Assembly (NCBI GenBank): GCA_000230955.3
Contig: CP007060.1
Span: 2,610,216-2,674,215, forward strand
Direction: 5' to 3'
Source: Halobacterium sp. DL1
GTDB taxonomy: Archaea; Halobacteriota; Halobacteria; Halobacteriales; Halobacteriaceae
Length of the DNA stretch: 64,000 nucleotides
Under the pieces are notes generated by a model. The model had not been told where the DNA came from, searched no databases, and saw nothing but the letters and a program-made list of their open reading frames with translations. Position numbers and translations under genes: made by a program. This document shows, in pieces, positions 18,874 through 27,598 of this stretch. Numbering within the stretch: the first letter of the stretch is position 1; the number at the start of each line of letters is the position of its first letter.

Positions 18874-19512
18874 ATGGGAGTCCTGGAGAACAAGTCGCGG
18901 GCCCGCACCTTCTACAAGTACCTCTCGAAGGTGTACGACCGCGTCAATCCGTTCGTCTGGAACGAGGCGATGCGCGACGAGGCGCTCTCGATGGTCGACA
19001 TCGGCGCCGACGACCGCGTCCTCGACGTGGGCTGTGGCACCGGCTTCGGCACCGAGGGGCTGCTCGAACACACCGAGCACGTCTACGGGCTCGACCAGAG
19101 CCGCCACCAGCTACAGCAGGCGTGGAAGAAGCTCGGGAAACACGACCCGGTGGCGTTCCACTTCGGCGACGCGGAGCGCCTCCCGTTCAAGGACGGGAGC
19201 TTCGACGTGGTCTGGTCCTCGGGCTCCATCGAGTACTGGCCGAACCCGGTGGCCGGTCTGCGGGAACTCCGGCGCGTCGTGAAACCGGGCGGGCAGGTAC
19301 TGGTCGTCGGCCCGGACTACCCGAACTCGGCGGTGCTCCAGCGGGTCGCCGACGCCATCATGCTGTTCTACGACGAGGCGGAGGCCAACCGGATGTTCGC
19401 CGAGGCCGGCTTCGTCGACGTCGAACACCGCGTGCTGCAAGCCAAGCCTGGCAGCCCGCGGGCCATCGCGACCGTGGCCCGAGCGCCCGACCAACGGGAG
19501 GGCGCAGACTGA
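18874..19512 (+). CDS. SAM-dependent methyltransferase (quinone-methyltransferase-like)
   Basis: A 212-residue class I methyltransferase with the SAM-binding motif VLDVGCGTGFG (residues 49-59), an acidic residue ending strand 2 (YGLDQSRHQ) and the motif FDVVWSSGSIEYW. Overall it recalls the membrane-associated methyltransferases that act on prenylated quinols (MPBQ/MSBQ and MenG types); haloarchaea make methylated menaquinones. The quinone role is inference from family resemblance. It is divergent from the ATP synthase operon and followed by a 7-bp hairpin at 19545-19568. Confidence 0.82.
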   Translation: MGVLENKSRARTFYKYLSKVYDRVNPFVWNEAMRDEALSMVDIGADDRVLDVGCGTGFGTEGLLEHTEHVYGLDQSRHQLQQAWKKLGKHDPVAFHFGDAERLPFKDGSFDVVWSSGSIEYWPNPVAGLRELRRVVKPGGQVLVVGPDYPNSAVLQRVADAIMLFYDEAEANRMFAEAGFVDVEHRVLQAKPGSPRAIATVARAPDQREGAD

Positions 19513-19544
19513 GCGAGCGGTGACCGGAGGGAACCGCGAGCCGC

Positions 19545-19568
19545 GTTGTCCGACGAAAGGAGGACAAC
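19545..19568 (+). terminator. Hairpin downstream of the methyltransferase gene
   Basis: A perfect 7-bp inverted repeat (GTTGTCC at 19545-19551, GGACAAC at 19562-19568) with a 10-base A+G-rich loop lies 33 bases after the stop. There is no T-run behind it, so a role in termination or RNA stability is only possible. Confidence 0.3.
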
Positions 19569-19663
19569 GGAACGCTCGAACGGCGACCAGCGGGAGCCGT
19601 GAGAGTCGCGCGCCCGAGCAAGGAGTTGCCGAGTAACGCGACGGGCAGGCAGCACGAACACGT

Positions 19664-20125
19664 CTACGACCCTTCTTCGACTGTCGTCGTGGCGCCGGCG
19701 ACGGGGCTACCGCGGACGCGCAGTTCGACCGCTACCTCGGCGCCCGTAGATAGCGCCGGGTCGTTGGTGGCTGCAACGCGGAACGATGCGGCCTCCCCCA
19801 CCTGCCAGGTCGGGTCGGCGGCGAAGTTGAACGGGCCCGTCGGGCCGCCACGGAACCCGCGTGCCGCGAAGAACGGCACCGGCGGCTGGTGGCGCAGGGG
19901 CTCTCCGCCGACGACGACGCGCACGTCGAGGTCGCGGGTGTCTACCTCCGCCCCCGAGACGAGCGTCAGCGACACCCGTCCGTCGGCGGTCGCCTCGGCT
20001 ACGACGCCGCGTTTCGGGGGCGGTTCGGCCGAGAGCTCCGGGAGCGCGAGCGCGACGCCTGCCGCGGCCACCACCGTGACGGCGAGCAGCAGGACGACGG
20101 CGACGGGTGCGTAGCCGCGAGCCAC
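19664..20125 (-). CDS. Type IV pilin-like protein
   Basis: A 153-residue protein with a short basic N-terminus (MARGYAP) followed directly by a long hydrophobic helix (about residues 7-28), the layout of haloarchaeal type IV pilin N-terminal domains. The rest is a beta-rich extracellular domain with the segments DLDVRVVVGGEPL and FNFAADPTWQVGEAASF, characteristic of a haloarchaeal pilin family. It would be cleaved by a prepilin peptidase and exported. No assembly ATPase or membrane platform gene lies nearby, so it could be a minor pilin or a pilin-like anchored protein. Confidence 0.75.
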   Translation of the reverse strand: MARGYAPVAVVLLLAVTVVAAAGVALALPELSAEPPPKRGVVAEATADGRVSLTLVSGAEVDTRDLDVRVVVGGEPLRHQPPVPFFAARGFRGGPTGPFNFAADPTWQVGEAASFRVAATNDPALSTGAEVAVELRVRGSPVAGATTTVEEGS

Positions 20126-20219
20126 GCGGTCGGGTGGTCCCGTCCTCCGACAAGAACTCTCGCGTCGCTCGTGGTCGGAAGTGGACGTCTAGAACTGAGA
20201 AGTGGCGTCGGTCGTCGGG

Positions 20220-21422
20220 TTACGGCGCTGGGGTGGCAGTCACGTTCACTTCGAGCGTGACGTTATCGTAGGACGCCGTCACCGCGTACTCGCCCGCGGG
20301 GCTGAGCGTCCACAGCTCACCGTCGGCGCCGGTCGGACCGACCTCGTTATCGGCCAACGTGACGGTTGCGTCGACGGGCGCGCCCGTCGTGTTCTCAACC
20401 CGGACCTGGAGCGGACCGCCCGTGTACGTCTGCGAGACGAGCATCGTGGTGTTGTTCGCCGATGCGGTCGCCTGGACCTCCGCTGGGAGCTGGGAGAGGG
20501 TCTTCCACTGGCGCTCGACGAATATCCGCTCGGTCGTCGAGTCGCCGAAGACGACGAGACGGCCGTGGGCGTGGTCGACGCTCGATTCGAAGGCGTACCC
20601 CCGGAACACTCTCGTCGACGACGGGCCGCCGGAGGTGTTCCAGATCCACGGGTAGAGGTCCTTGATCATCGCTCTCGCGTCGGGGAGCGTGTTCGTGACC
20701 TCCGAGTCGAGGTTCCCCGGGCGGTAGGTCTCCCGGACGTACTGGCCGTCGATGGTCGAGAGCATCACGCCGTTCCCCACGGTGACGTGCAGCCGGAGGC
20801 TGGCCCGGTCGCCGGTGACGACCGCAGCGACCCGCTCGCGGACCGGCCCCTGAACGGTCGCGAGCTGTGCGCGGAGGTGGCTGATCCGCGTCCGGATGGA
20901 GTCGTCGACGATGGCGTAGGCGTAGAGCGTCCCCTCGCTCGTGGGGCGGCCGAGGTAGTCGCGCAGGCTCTCGGCCTCGGCGTGAATCACACCGATCTGG
21001 GTGACGTACGCCCTGGCGCTGATGTCGCCGGCGGCGAACGCAGCCCGCGCGTTCTGCTCGCGTTCACGGAGCGAGGCGACGCGCTCGGCGGCCCACGAGG
21101 TGGCGTTGTCGAGGATGGCGCGCTTGGCCGCCTGGTTCCCGGCAGAGTCGAGGCGCTGTTCGACGCGTTCGAGGCGGAACGACGCCTCGAAGTCGTCGTA
21201 ACCGGCGTCGAGGGAGTCGGTCACCGAGGCGTTCGGCGACTGGAACCCGGCGGCCTGCGCGTCCGTCAGGAGGAGGACGCGGGTCGTGTTCTCGGAGACG
21301 CCGACGACCGGGTCGTCAGCCGGTTCGACGGGCGCCGTGACGGCCCCGCCAGCGGCGAGGGTGACGGCCGCGCTGGCGACGACGAGGAGGAGCGCAGCGA
21401 GCACGGGGCGGACGCGAGACAT
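20220..21422 (-). CDS. Secreted haloarchaeal protein (DUF7096/DUF7094-like)
   Basis: Counted from ATG at 21422 (MSRVRPVLAALLLVVAS) the protein has 400 residues with a clear signal peptide. An Ala-rich helical region (about 70-200) is followed by a beta-rich C-terminal domain with many NTT/NVT sequons. The sequence resembles a haloarchaeal family that I associate, from memory, with the DUF7096/DUF7094 names. An earlier ATG at 21449 would add nine basic residues ahead of the signal. It is divergent from the membrane-tethered winged-helix protein at 21527, a pairing that suggests a functional link such as surface sensor and regulator. Confidence 0.75.
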   Translation of the reverse strand: MSRVRPVLAALLLVVASAAVTLAAGGAVTAPVEPADDPVVGVSENTTRVLLLTDAQAAGFQSPNASVTDSLDAGYDDFEASFRLERVEQRLDSAGNQAAKRAILDNATSWAAERVASLREREQNARAAFAAGDISARAYVTQIGVIHAEAESLRDYLGRPTSEGTLYAYAIVDDSIRTRISHLRAQLATVQGPVRERVAAVVTGDRASLRLHVTVGNGVMLSTIDGQYVRETYRPGNLDSEVTNTLPDARAMIKDLYPWIWNTSGGPSSTRVFRGYAFESSVDHAHGRLVVFGDSTTERIFVERQWKTLSQLPAEVQATASANNTTMLVSQTYTGGPLQVRVENTTGAPVDATVTLADNEVGPTGADGELWTLSPAGEYAVTASYDNVTLEVNVTATPAP

Positions 21423-21526
21423 AGGGTGCCGTTCGGGGCGCCGGGTCAAAAACGATGCGGACGTGCCGTCGTTGAATTAACACGGATGGAAAGGACTTTG
21501 CCCGAGCGGGGTGGACGCAAGGACGT

Positions 21527-22609
21527 ATGCGACAGGCCGCCCTCCTCGTCGCCCTGCTCTGCGTCGTCGCCGTGCCGGTGGCCGGTGCGGTAGGAGCGAC
21601 GGGTGGGCTGTCGGCGGTCCAGCAGGACGGCCCGGCGAGGAACGGGACGGAGATCACGATCAACCTCCAGCCCGACGGGGACGCCCGCTGGAACGTCTCC
21701 GCCCGGTACCAACTGGACGACGAGAACGACACGGCGGCGTTCGGCCGGGTCGCCGAGCAGTTCAAGTCCGGCGAGACTGACAACGGCTTCTCCATCGACG
21801 TCTTCCGGGCGGTCGCGCCCCGGGTGAGCGAGCGTGTCGGGCGGCCGATGGAGATCCGGGACGCCCACCGGACCGCGAGGCGGGTCGAGCACGTCAACAA
21901 CTCCACGGGCGTCCTCACGCTCCAGTTCACGTGGACGAACTTCACCCAGGTGAACAACGAGTCGCTGGTCGTCGACTCGTTCGCGGGGTCGTGGTTCGGC
22001 GACCTCAGCGAGGGCCAGACGCTAACCATCCGGCCGCCTGAGGGCTACGACACGCAGAGCGTCCAGCCGGCACACAGCACGGTCGGCGGCGCCTACCAGT
22101 GGGTCGGCCCGCAGGAGTTCGAGGGCGGGGAGCCGGTCGCAGAGTTCAGAGTGGCGACGTCGGGACCCGGTCTCCCGATCGGCAGAACGATGATGATGAT
22201 GCTGCTCGGTGGGGCCGTGCTCCTGCTCGGCGGTATCTTCGCGTGGGCGTACGTCCGCCGGCAGCCGCCGTGGTTCGACAGCGGGGACGCCGACGAGGTG
22301 CACGCGGACGGCGACGGGGCGGCGACAGAGGCCGCAGTGGCGGGGGCGGCCGGCCGTGGGACGAGCGGTGACGGCGGCGAGGCTGCCATCGACCCAGAAC
22401 TGCTGAGCGACGAGGAGCGCGTCGAGCGCCTGCTCCGCGACCACGGCGGCCGGATGAAGCAGTCGAAGATCGTCGAGGAGACGCGGTGGTCGACGGCGAA
22501 GGTCTCCCAGCTGCTCTCCGCGATGGACGACGAGGGGCGCATCGAGAAGCTCCGCATCGGCCGGGAGAACCTCATCTCGCTGCCGGGCGAGGGCGTCAAC
22601 GACGAGTAA
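21527..22609 (+). CDS. Membrane-anchored winged-helix regulator (DUF7345/DUF7343-like)
   Basis: A 360-residue protein in four parts: a signal peptide (1-23), an extracellular beta-rich domain (about 35-215), one transmembrane helix (about 224-243, MMMMLLGGAVLLLGGIFAW), and a cytoplasmic winged-helix domain at the C-terminus (about 300-355, KQSKIVEETRWSTAKVSQLL). A one-protein sensor that binds DNA from the membrane is inferred. Its divergent neighbour encodes a secreted protein that may be its ligand or target. A low-complexity Asp/Gly/Ala linker joins the membrane helix to the DNA-binding domain. Confidence 0.82.
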   Translation: MRQAALLVALLCVVAVPVAGAVGATGGLSAVQQDGPARNGTEITINLQPDGDARWNVSARYQLDDENDTAAFGRVAEQFKSGETDNGFSIDVFRAVAPRVSERVGRPMEIRDAHRTARRVEHVNNSTGVLTLQFTWTNFTQVNNESLVVDSFAGSWFGDLSEGQTLTIRPPEGYDTQSVQPAHSTVGGAYQWVGPQEFEGGEPVAEFRVATSGPGLPIGRTMMMMLLGGAVLLLGGIFAWAYVRRQPPWFDSGDADEVHADGDGAATEAAVAGAAGRGTSGDGGEAAIDPELLSDEERVERLLRDHGGRMKQSKIVEETRWSTAKVSQLLSAMDDEGRIEKLRIGRENLISLPGEGVNDE

Positions 22610-22633
22610 ACAGCTCTCGTCGCCCCGGCTGTT

Positions 22634-22650
22634 CCGAAAACGTTTACGTC
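22634..22650 (+). promoter_or_regulatory. TATA-like promoter of etfBA
   Basis: A stretch CGAAAACGTTTACG lies about 25-38 bases upstream of the etfB start in G+C-rich surroundings, at the distance expected for a haloarchaeal TATA box. Confidence 0.45.
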
Positions 22651-22672
22651 CGTCCTACCGATTCACGGAGTG

Positions 22673-23473
22673 ATGAAGGTTCTCGTCACCGTCAAGGAGG
22701 TGGCCACCGTCGAGGACGACTTCGAGATCTCCGGCACGGAGATCGAGAGCACGTACCTCGACTACGACCTCAACGAGTGGGACGACTACGCCGTCGAGGA
22801 GGGCGTCCAGCTGGCCGAGGCCGGCGACGACGTGGAGGTCGTCGCTGTCACCATCGGCCCGGAACGCGCCGAGGAGACGATCCGGATGGCGCTCGCGAAG
22901 GGCGCTGACCGCGCGGTCCGCGTCTGGGACGACGCCATCGCGGACGTCGAACTGCTCGACGTCGAGACGAAGGCCCGCCTGCTCGGCGCGGTCGTCGAGG
23001 CCGAGGAGCCCGACATCGTGCTGTCGGGCGTGCAGGCCAACGACGACAGCTTCGGCGCGACCGGCGTCGCGCTCGCCGAGCAGGTCGGCTTCCAGTGGGC
23101 GGCGGTCGTGAACGCCCTCGACACCGAGACGGTGCTCGACGAGGGCCTCGCGTCCGTGCGCCGCGAACTGGAGGGCGGCGTCGAGGAGCTCACGGACGTG
23201 GAGCTCCCGGCGGTGCTCACCATCCAGACCGGTATCAACGAGCCGCGGTACGCCAGCCTGCGGGGCATCCGCCAGGCCCAGTCGAAGGAGATCGACCCCC
23301 AGAACCTCGACGACCTGGGGCTCGACGCGAGCGCCGCCGAGAGCAGCCTCGACGTGACCGCGATGTACGAACCGGAGAGCGAGAGCAACGCCCAGTACCT
23401 CGAGGGCGACGCGCGCGAGCAGGCCGCGAAGCTCGCTGACGTGCTCCGCGAGAAGGGGGTGGTCGGCGAATGA
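22673..23473 (+). CDS. etfB: Electron transfer flavoprotein beta subunit
   Basis: Small subunit of an ETF heterodimer, 266 residues, that passes electrons from acyl-CoA dehydrogenases to a quinone or ferredoxin system. It begins KVLVTVKEVATVEDDFEI and contains the AMP/nucleotide-binding region LSGVQANDDSFGATGVALAEQ and the recognition segment GINEPRYASLRGIRQAQSKEI. GTG at 22670 precedes the ATG at 22673; ATG is preferred. It overlaps etfA by four bases. No fixC or fixX quinone reductase genes lie next to it here. Confidence 0.95.
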   Translation: MKVLVTVKEVATVEDDFEISGTEIESTYLDYDLNEWDDYAVEEGVQLAEAGDDVEVVAVTIGPERAEETIRMALAKGADRAVRVWDDAIADVELLDVETKARLLGAVVEAEEPDIVLSGVQANDDSFGATGVALAEQVGFQWAAVVNALDTETVLDEGLASVRRELEGGVEELTDVELPAVLTIQTGINEPRYASLRGIRQAQSKEIDPQNLDDLGLDASAAESSLDVTAMYEPESESNAQYLEGDAREQAAKLADVLREKGVVGE

Positions 23474-24438
23474 CCGTGCTGGCCGTCGCCGACCACCGCC
23501 GCGGCGACCTCCGGGACGTCAGCTTCGAGCTGCTGACCGCGGGCCGCGAACTCGCGGACGCCGCGGGGACGGAACTCCACGCGGTGGCCGTCTCCGGGGA
23601 TACCGAGGAGTTCGCCGACGACCTGAACCGCGAGGGCGTCGACGCCGTCCACACCGTCGAGTACGGCGAGGAGTTCAATCACGACGTCTACGCCCAGGCC
23701 GTCACCGCGCTCACGGAGGACCTCGACGCGGAGTTCCTGCTCGTGCCCAACAGCGTCAACGGCCTCGACTACGCGCCCGCCGTGGCGACCAGACTCGACC
23801 GCGCGTACGCTTCCGACGCGGTCGGCCTCGACTACGACGGCACGCTCGAGGTCACCCGCGAGATGTACGGCTCGAAGGTCGAGACCACCGTCGACGTCAC
23901 GGAGAGCCCCTACGTGGTGTCCGTCCGCAGCGGCGAGTTCCCGCCCGCGGAGGGCGTCGGCGACGCCGAGATATCGGCGTTCGACTTCACGCCCGACGAG
24001 GACGCCATCGGCTCCACCGTGCGCGGCTTCGAGGAGGTCGGCGGCGGCGACGTCGACATCAGCGAGGCGGACTTCCTCGTCTCCATCGGCCGCGGCATCG
24101 AGGAGGAGGAGAACCTCCCGCTCATCGAGGCGCTCGTGGAGGCGACCGGCGCGACGCTCTCCTCCTCGCGCCCCATCGTGGACAACGAGTGGCTCCCGAA
24201 GAACCGGCAGGTCGGCCAGTCCGGGAAGCAGGTCACCCCGGACGTCTACCTCGCCATCGGCATCTCCGGCGCCGTCCAGCACGTCGCCGGGATGAAGGGC
24301 GCCGAGACCATCATCGCCATCAACACGGACCCGAACGCGCCCATCTTCGACATCGCGGACTACGGTATCGTCGGCGACCTCTTCGAGGTCGTCCCCGCGC
24401 TCATCGAAGAGTTCGGCGGCGAAGCGCCGAGTATCTAG
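23470..24438 (+). CDS. etfA: Electron transfer flavoprotein alpha subunit
   Basis: Large ETF subunit, 322 residues. The FAD-binding C-terminal domain shows ASSRPIVDNEWLP-type sequence (here SSSRPIVDNEWLPKNRQVG), QSGKQVTPDVYLAIGISGAVQH and INTDPNAPIF, all diagnostic. Translation is coupled to etfB through an ATGA overlap. A hairpin and T-run terminator follow. Confidence 0.96.
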   Translation: MTVLAVADHRRGDLRDVSFELLTAGRELADAAGTELHAVAVSGDTEEFADDLNREGVDAVHTVEYGEEFNHDVYAQAVTALTEDLDAEFLLVPNSVNGLDYAPAVATRLDRAYASDAVGLDYDGTLEVTREMYGSKVETTVDVTESPYVVSVRSGEFPPAEGVGDAEISAFDFTPDEDAIGSTVRGFEEVGGGDVDISEADFLVSIGRGIEEEENLPLIEALVEATGATLSSSRPIVDNEWLPKNRQVGQSGKQVTPDVYLAIGISGAVQHVAGMKGAETIIAINTDPNAPIFDIADYGIVGDLFEVVPALIEEFGGEAPSI

Positions 24439-24469
24439 GCTAGCATCCACGCCCGCAGGCCGCGGTTCA

Positions 24470-24545
24470 CTCGCCTGAACGCAGTGAAGGCGAGAAGTTT
24501 TTAGCCCAGATTTTTGCGAGAAGCGGTCGCCGCAGGCGACCCGAC
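24470..24545. terminator. Double hairpin with T-runs after etfA
   Basis: A 7-bp inverted repeat (CTCGCCT at 24470-24476, AGGCGAG at 24488-24494) is followed at once by GAAGTTTTTAG and a second T-run (GATTTTTGC). A tight perfect hairpin comes next (GGTCGCC at 24525-24531, three-base loop, GGCGACC at 24535-24541), then A-runs. The layout resembles the element after prf1 at 4484-4536 and suits convergent termination. Confidence 0.5.
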
Positions 24546-24614
24546 GAGTAAAAAGGTGGTCGACCAGAGTTCGGCGGCGAACCACCGAGCATCGGAGCTA
24601 GCGGACAGTTCTTC

Positions 24615-25295
24615 TCACTCGCGCAGACCGTCTTCGAGACACTCCAGCACCAGCGGCCAGGCGTCCTCACCGGCGTGGGCGGTGGCGCGCTGGCGCGTCT
24701 CGTCACCCAGCGCGCCGAGTGGTGCGTACGGCGTGCCGACGTAGTGGCCGACGTCGTCGTAGGTGCGGTGCTCGAACTCGTGTGGGAACTCGTGCTCGCG
24801 GAGGCGCTCGGCGACGGCCTCGGAGAGCCGCCGGGCGTTCCAGACGTGATCGTCGCCCCCGGAGAGCAGGAGCACGGGGCCACCAGTCCGCTCGACGGCG
24901 GGGACGACGTCGGCGACGGGTTTGTCGTCGAGGTCCTCGAATCGCGGGGCTTTCTCGGCGGTGATATGGGGGACCACCTCGCCATCGTCGAGCCACGCGG
25001 GTTCGTCGCTCGGGGTGTCCCAGGGGACGCTCCCCGAGTAGGAGACGACGGCGCCGACCCACTCACGACGGGCGCCCAGCAGGAGCGCGAGTTCGGCGCC
25101 CCGGGAGACGCCGACGAGGGCGAGGCGGTCGCCCGCGACCGCCTCCTGGTCGCGGAGCCAGTCGGCGGCGGCGTCCACGTATGACAGTGGGATGCCTTCG
25201 AGTTCGTCGGGGAGTGCGTCGTGGTCGCCGAAGTAGTGGAGTGCGAGCGTCGCGAACCCCTTGTTCGCGAGGCGCCGCGGGCCGTTGTCGGACAT
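24615..25295 (-). CDS. BAAT/dienelactone hydrolase-like alpha/beta hydrolase, start uncertain
   Basis: From ATG at 25295 the protein has 226 residues. It carries the nucleophile elbow GVSRGAE, a LLLSGGDDHVW acid strand and a late GHY segment with the catalytic His, the triad of acyl-CoA thioester hydrolase and dienelactone hydrolase-like enzymes. Family alignment expects an N-terminal strand with HGS-type oxyanion residues. That sequence (AAVVDLHGSAGR) is present in frame just upstream, in 25296-25415, but this stretch holds no ATG, GTG or TTG before a TGA at 25416-25418. Either a non-canonical start is used or the 5' end was lost when the prenyl synthase promoter moved next to it. Confidence 0.65.
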   Translation of the reverse strand: MSDNGPRRLANKGFATLALHYFGDHDALPDELEGIPLSYVDAAADWLRDQEAVAGDRLALVGVSRGAELALLLGARREWVGAVVSYSGSVPWDTPSDEPAWLDDGEVVPHITAEKAPRFEDLDDKPVADVVPAVERTGGPVLLLSGGDDHVWNARRLSEAVAERLREHEFPHEFEHRTYDDVGHYVGTPYAPLGALGDETRQRATAHAGEDAWPLVLECLEDGLRE

Positions 25296-25451
25296 GCGGC
25301 CGGCGGAGCCGTGGAGGTCGACGACGGCCGCGTCCAGTCGAAGGTCACTGACTACTGATTCTGTCCCGTGGCCGGGAACGCGTCCCGCCGCTGGGCGCGC
25401 TCGCGGCGAATCCCGTCATATATTTCCGCGCGAGTCCCCGAGGGGCGGGTA

Positions 25452-26294
25452 ATGGAGTACGTGGAGGCGCGGCGTGACGCCATCGAGGAGCGCCTCGAGG
25501 AGACCGTCGCCGCGGTCGAGCCCTCGGAACTCGGCGCGGAACTCGAACACGTCGTGCTCGCGGGCGGGAAGCGCGTGCGGCCGACGCTCACGGTGCTCGT
25601 CTGCGAGGCCGCCGGCAGCGAGGGCGAGGACGCCCTGGACTTCGCGGTCGGCGTCGAACTCGTCCACAACGCTTCGCTGGTCGTCGACGACATCATCGAC
25701 CAGTCGGACGTCCGGCGGGGGAAGCCGAGCGCGTGGGCGGCCTTCGATTACGGCCCCGCCATCGTCGCGTCGAACGGCCTGCTCGGGGAGGCGTTCGCGC
25801 TGTTCTCGCGGGACCCCCGGGCGATGGAGTGTGTCACCGACGCGCTCGTCGAACTCGGCGAGGGCGAGGCCATCGAACTCGTCGACCGCCCGGAGACCGA
25901 GACGGAGTACATGGAGCTCGCGCGCCGGAAGACGGGGGCGCTGTTCCGCGCCGCCGCGGAGCTCGGCGCCATCGCGGCGGGCGCCGACGGGCGCACGATA
26001 GAGGCGCTGGGCGAGTACGCCGAGCGCGTCGGCGTCGCGTTCCAGATCCGCGACGACGTGCTGGACGCGACGGCCGCTTCCGAGGACCTGGGGAAGCCGG
26101 CGGGCACCGACGAGGCGATGGACCGCCCGAGCATCGTCCGCGTGACCGACCGCTCGCCCGCGGAGTTGAACGCGCTCGCGGAGGCCGAGTCCGAGCGCGC
26201 GATGGAGGCCCTCGACAGCCTCGACCTGCCGGCGGGCGAGGCCTACGACTACCTGGAATATCTCGCGGAGTTCGTCGTTTCCCGGGAGGCCTGA
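25452..26294 (+). CDS. Short isoprenyl diphosphate synthase
   Basis: A 280-residue trans-prenyltransferase of the GGPP/FPP synthase fold. The first Asp-rich motif is DDIID in LVVDDIIDQSDVRRGKP, the second is DDVLD in FQIRDDVLDATA, and GGKRVRPTL binds isopentenyl diphosphate. It is shorter than typical archaeal GGPP synthases (about 330-350). After the second motif the usual basic GKKT-type segment is replaced by DEAMDRPSIV, which may alter substrate binding. The first Met, counted upstream from an open frame, is at 25452 with a CATATATTTCC A+T-rich box about 25 bases before it. It is a likely paralogue of the main lipid GGPP synthase. Confidence 0.85.
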   Translation: MEYVEARRDAIEERLEETVAAVEPSELGAELEHVVLAGGKRVRPTLTVLVCEAAGSEGEDALDFAVGVELVHNASLVVDDIIDQSDVRRGKPSAWAAFDYGPAIVASNGLLGEAFALFSRDPRAMECVTDALVELGEGEAIELVDRPETETEYMELARRKTGALFRAAAELGAIAAGADGRTIEALGEYAERVGVAFQIRDDVLDATAASEDLGKPAGTDEAMDRPSIVRVTDRSPAELNALAEAESERAMEALDSLDLPAGEAYDYLEYLAEFVVSREA

Positions 26295-26300
26295 GGCGGC

Positions 26301-27386
26301 TCAGGCCGCCTCCGGGTTGCCGCGCCACGACTCGACGACGGCGAACGTCAGCGTCGACAGCACGCTCACCAGCGTCCCCGCCGTCAGCACCGCGGCGAGC
26401 TCCGTGAGCGTCACGTAGTCGAGGAAGAACGCTGACAGCATGTGGAGCACCGCGGCTATCGAGAGCACGTAGAACGGCGCGTTGAGGTAGCGCCAGCGGA
26501 AGCGGTCCGCGAGATACTCGTCGGTGACCTGCCCGAGACTGGTGGTGAGCCCGGCGGCCGCGAACCACCGGACGGCGCCGAACGTGAGCGCCGCCAGCAC
26601 CGTCGAGGGGGCGAGCGAGCCGCCCGCGGCCTGGCGCACGTCTTCCAGTTGTCCGAGCCCCTCGACGCCGCCGATGACGAGCAGCGCCGCCGCGACGACG
26701 TACGTGATGAGCGTCACTCTGCCCGTGTACAGCCCCGAGCGCACGCGCTCGACGGACCTGTCCACCGTGGACTCGAGGCCGAGCCCCCGGAACAGCACGT
26801 AGAGCCCGAACGCCGCCGAGGAGACGCCCAGCACCGCACCCGGCAACCCGAGCAGGTCCGCGAGCACCGCGAGCGGATAGATGAGCAGCAACACGCCGAG
26901 CGGGACGAGAATCGTCCCCCGCGTCTCGGGGTCGTTCATCACCTGTTTGAGCGTGTAGTACATCGACTCGAGGTCCTGGGCCTGCCGCACGACGACGCGC
27001 TTGACGGCGTCGATGGGGACCCGCGAGCGGATGACCGGGACGACGGACTCGTCCTGGGCGCCGTCCGTGACGACCACCGCGCGCACGGGTTCGTCCGTGC
27101 GGAGGGTGGCGAGCACCTCGTCGACCTCGCGGCCGACCTTCCGGTTGGCGGCGACGTCGCCGCGTTCGAGCCCCGTAACGGCCGCGACCTCGACGTTCTC
27201 CTCCGTGCTGTACTGGTCGTGGAGGTGGACGCCCTCGAAGAGGACGTTCACGTCGCTGTCCTCGGGGTCGGCTTCGGCGAGCGACACCGCGGCGTGTTCG
27301 ACCTCGTTGCGACCGACCACCGGCGTCGGCACCCCCGTCTTCCGACCGAGGTCGTCGTCGAGGTCGACACACAGCACGAGCAGCAT
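26301..27386 (-). CDS. DUF373 family membrane protein
   Basis: A 361-residue protein starting MLLVLCVDLDDDLGRKTG, the hallmark of the archaeal DUF373 family. Residues 1-160 are a soluble alpha/beta domain (VEVAAVTG, VRAVVVTDGAQDE, IDAVKRVVVRQAQDLES). About six membrane helices follow (from about residue 170). ATG at 27386 is chosen because upstream in-frame codons lack any conserved character. Family function is unknown. It is convergent with the prenyl synthase gene with only 6 bp between stops. Confidence 0.88.
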   Translation of the reverse strand: MLLVLCVDLDDDLGRKTGVPTPVVGRNEVEHAAVSLAEADPEDSDVNVLFEGVHLHDQYSTEENVEVAAVTGLERGDVAANRKVGREVDEVLATLRTDEPVRAVVVTDGAQDESVVPVIRSRVPIDAVKRVVVRQAQDLESMYYTLKQVMNDPETRGTILVPLGVLLLIYPLAVLADLLGLPGAVLGVSSAAFGLYVLFRGLGLESTVDRSVERVRSGLYTGRVTLITYVVAAALLVIGGVEGLGQLEDVRQAAGGSLAPSTVLAALTFGAVRWFAAAGLTTSLGQVTDEYLADRFRWRYLNAPFYVLSIAAVLHMLSAFFLDYVTLTELAAVLTAGTLVSVLSTLTFAVVESWRGNPEAA

Positions 27387-27598
27387 TCGCTGTACGGTAC
27401 GGGAGGGCGGTATAACTGCTTTCGGGAGACTGTCACTCTGCGGGAGGGGGTGCTCGGCGTATCCCGAATCCGTGACGGTAGCGACCCGGGCCGGCAACCA
27501 CGCGGCAAACGTCGGGCCGCCGGTGGATACGCCCGGCCGACCGCGAACGCCGTTTCGCACGCTTTTTGAGTCTGCGCGGAGTACGACTGCGTCAACGA

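Noticed and set aside
24467-25348. 293-residue minus-strand frame covering the hydrolase gene
   Set aside because: It is the wrong phase: Ser/Thr/Pro/Arg-rich with no motif, whereas the overlapping frame shows GVSRGAE and other hydrolase features.
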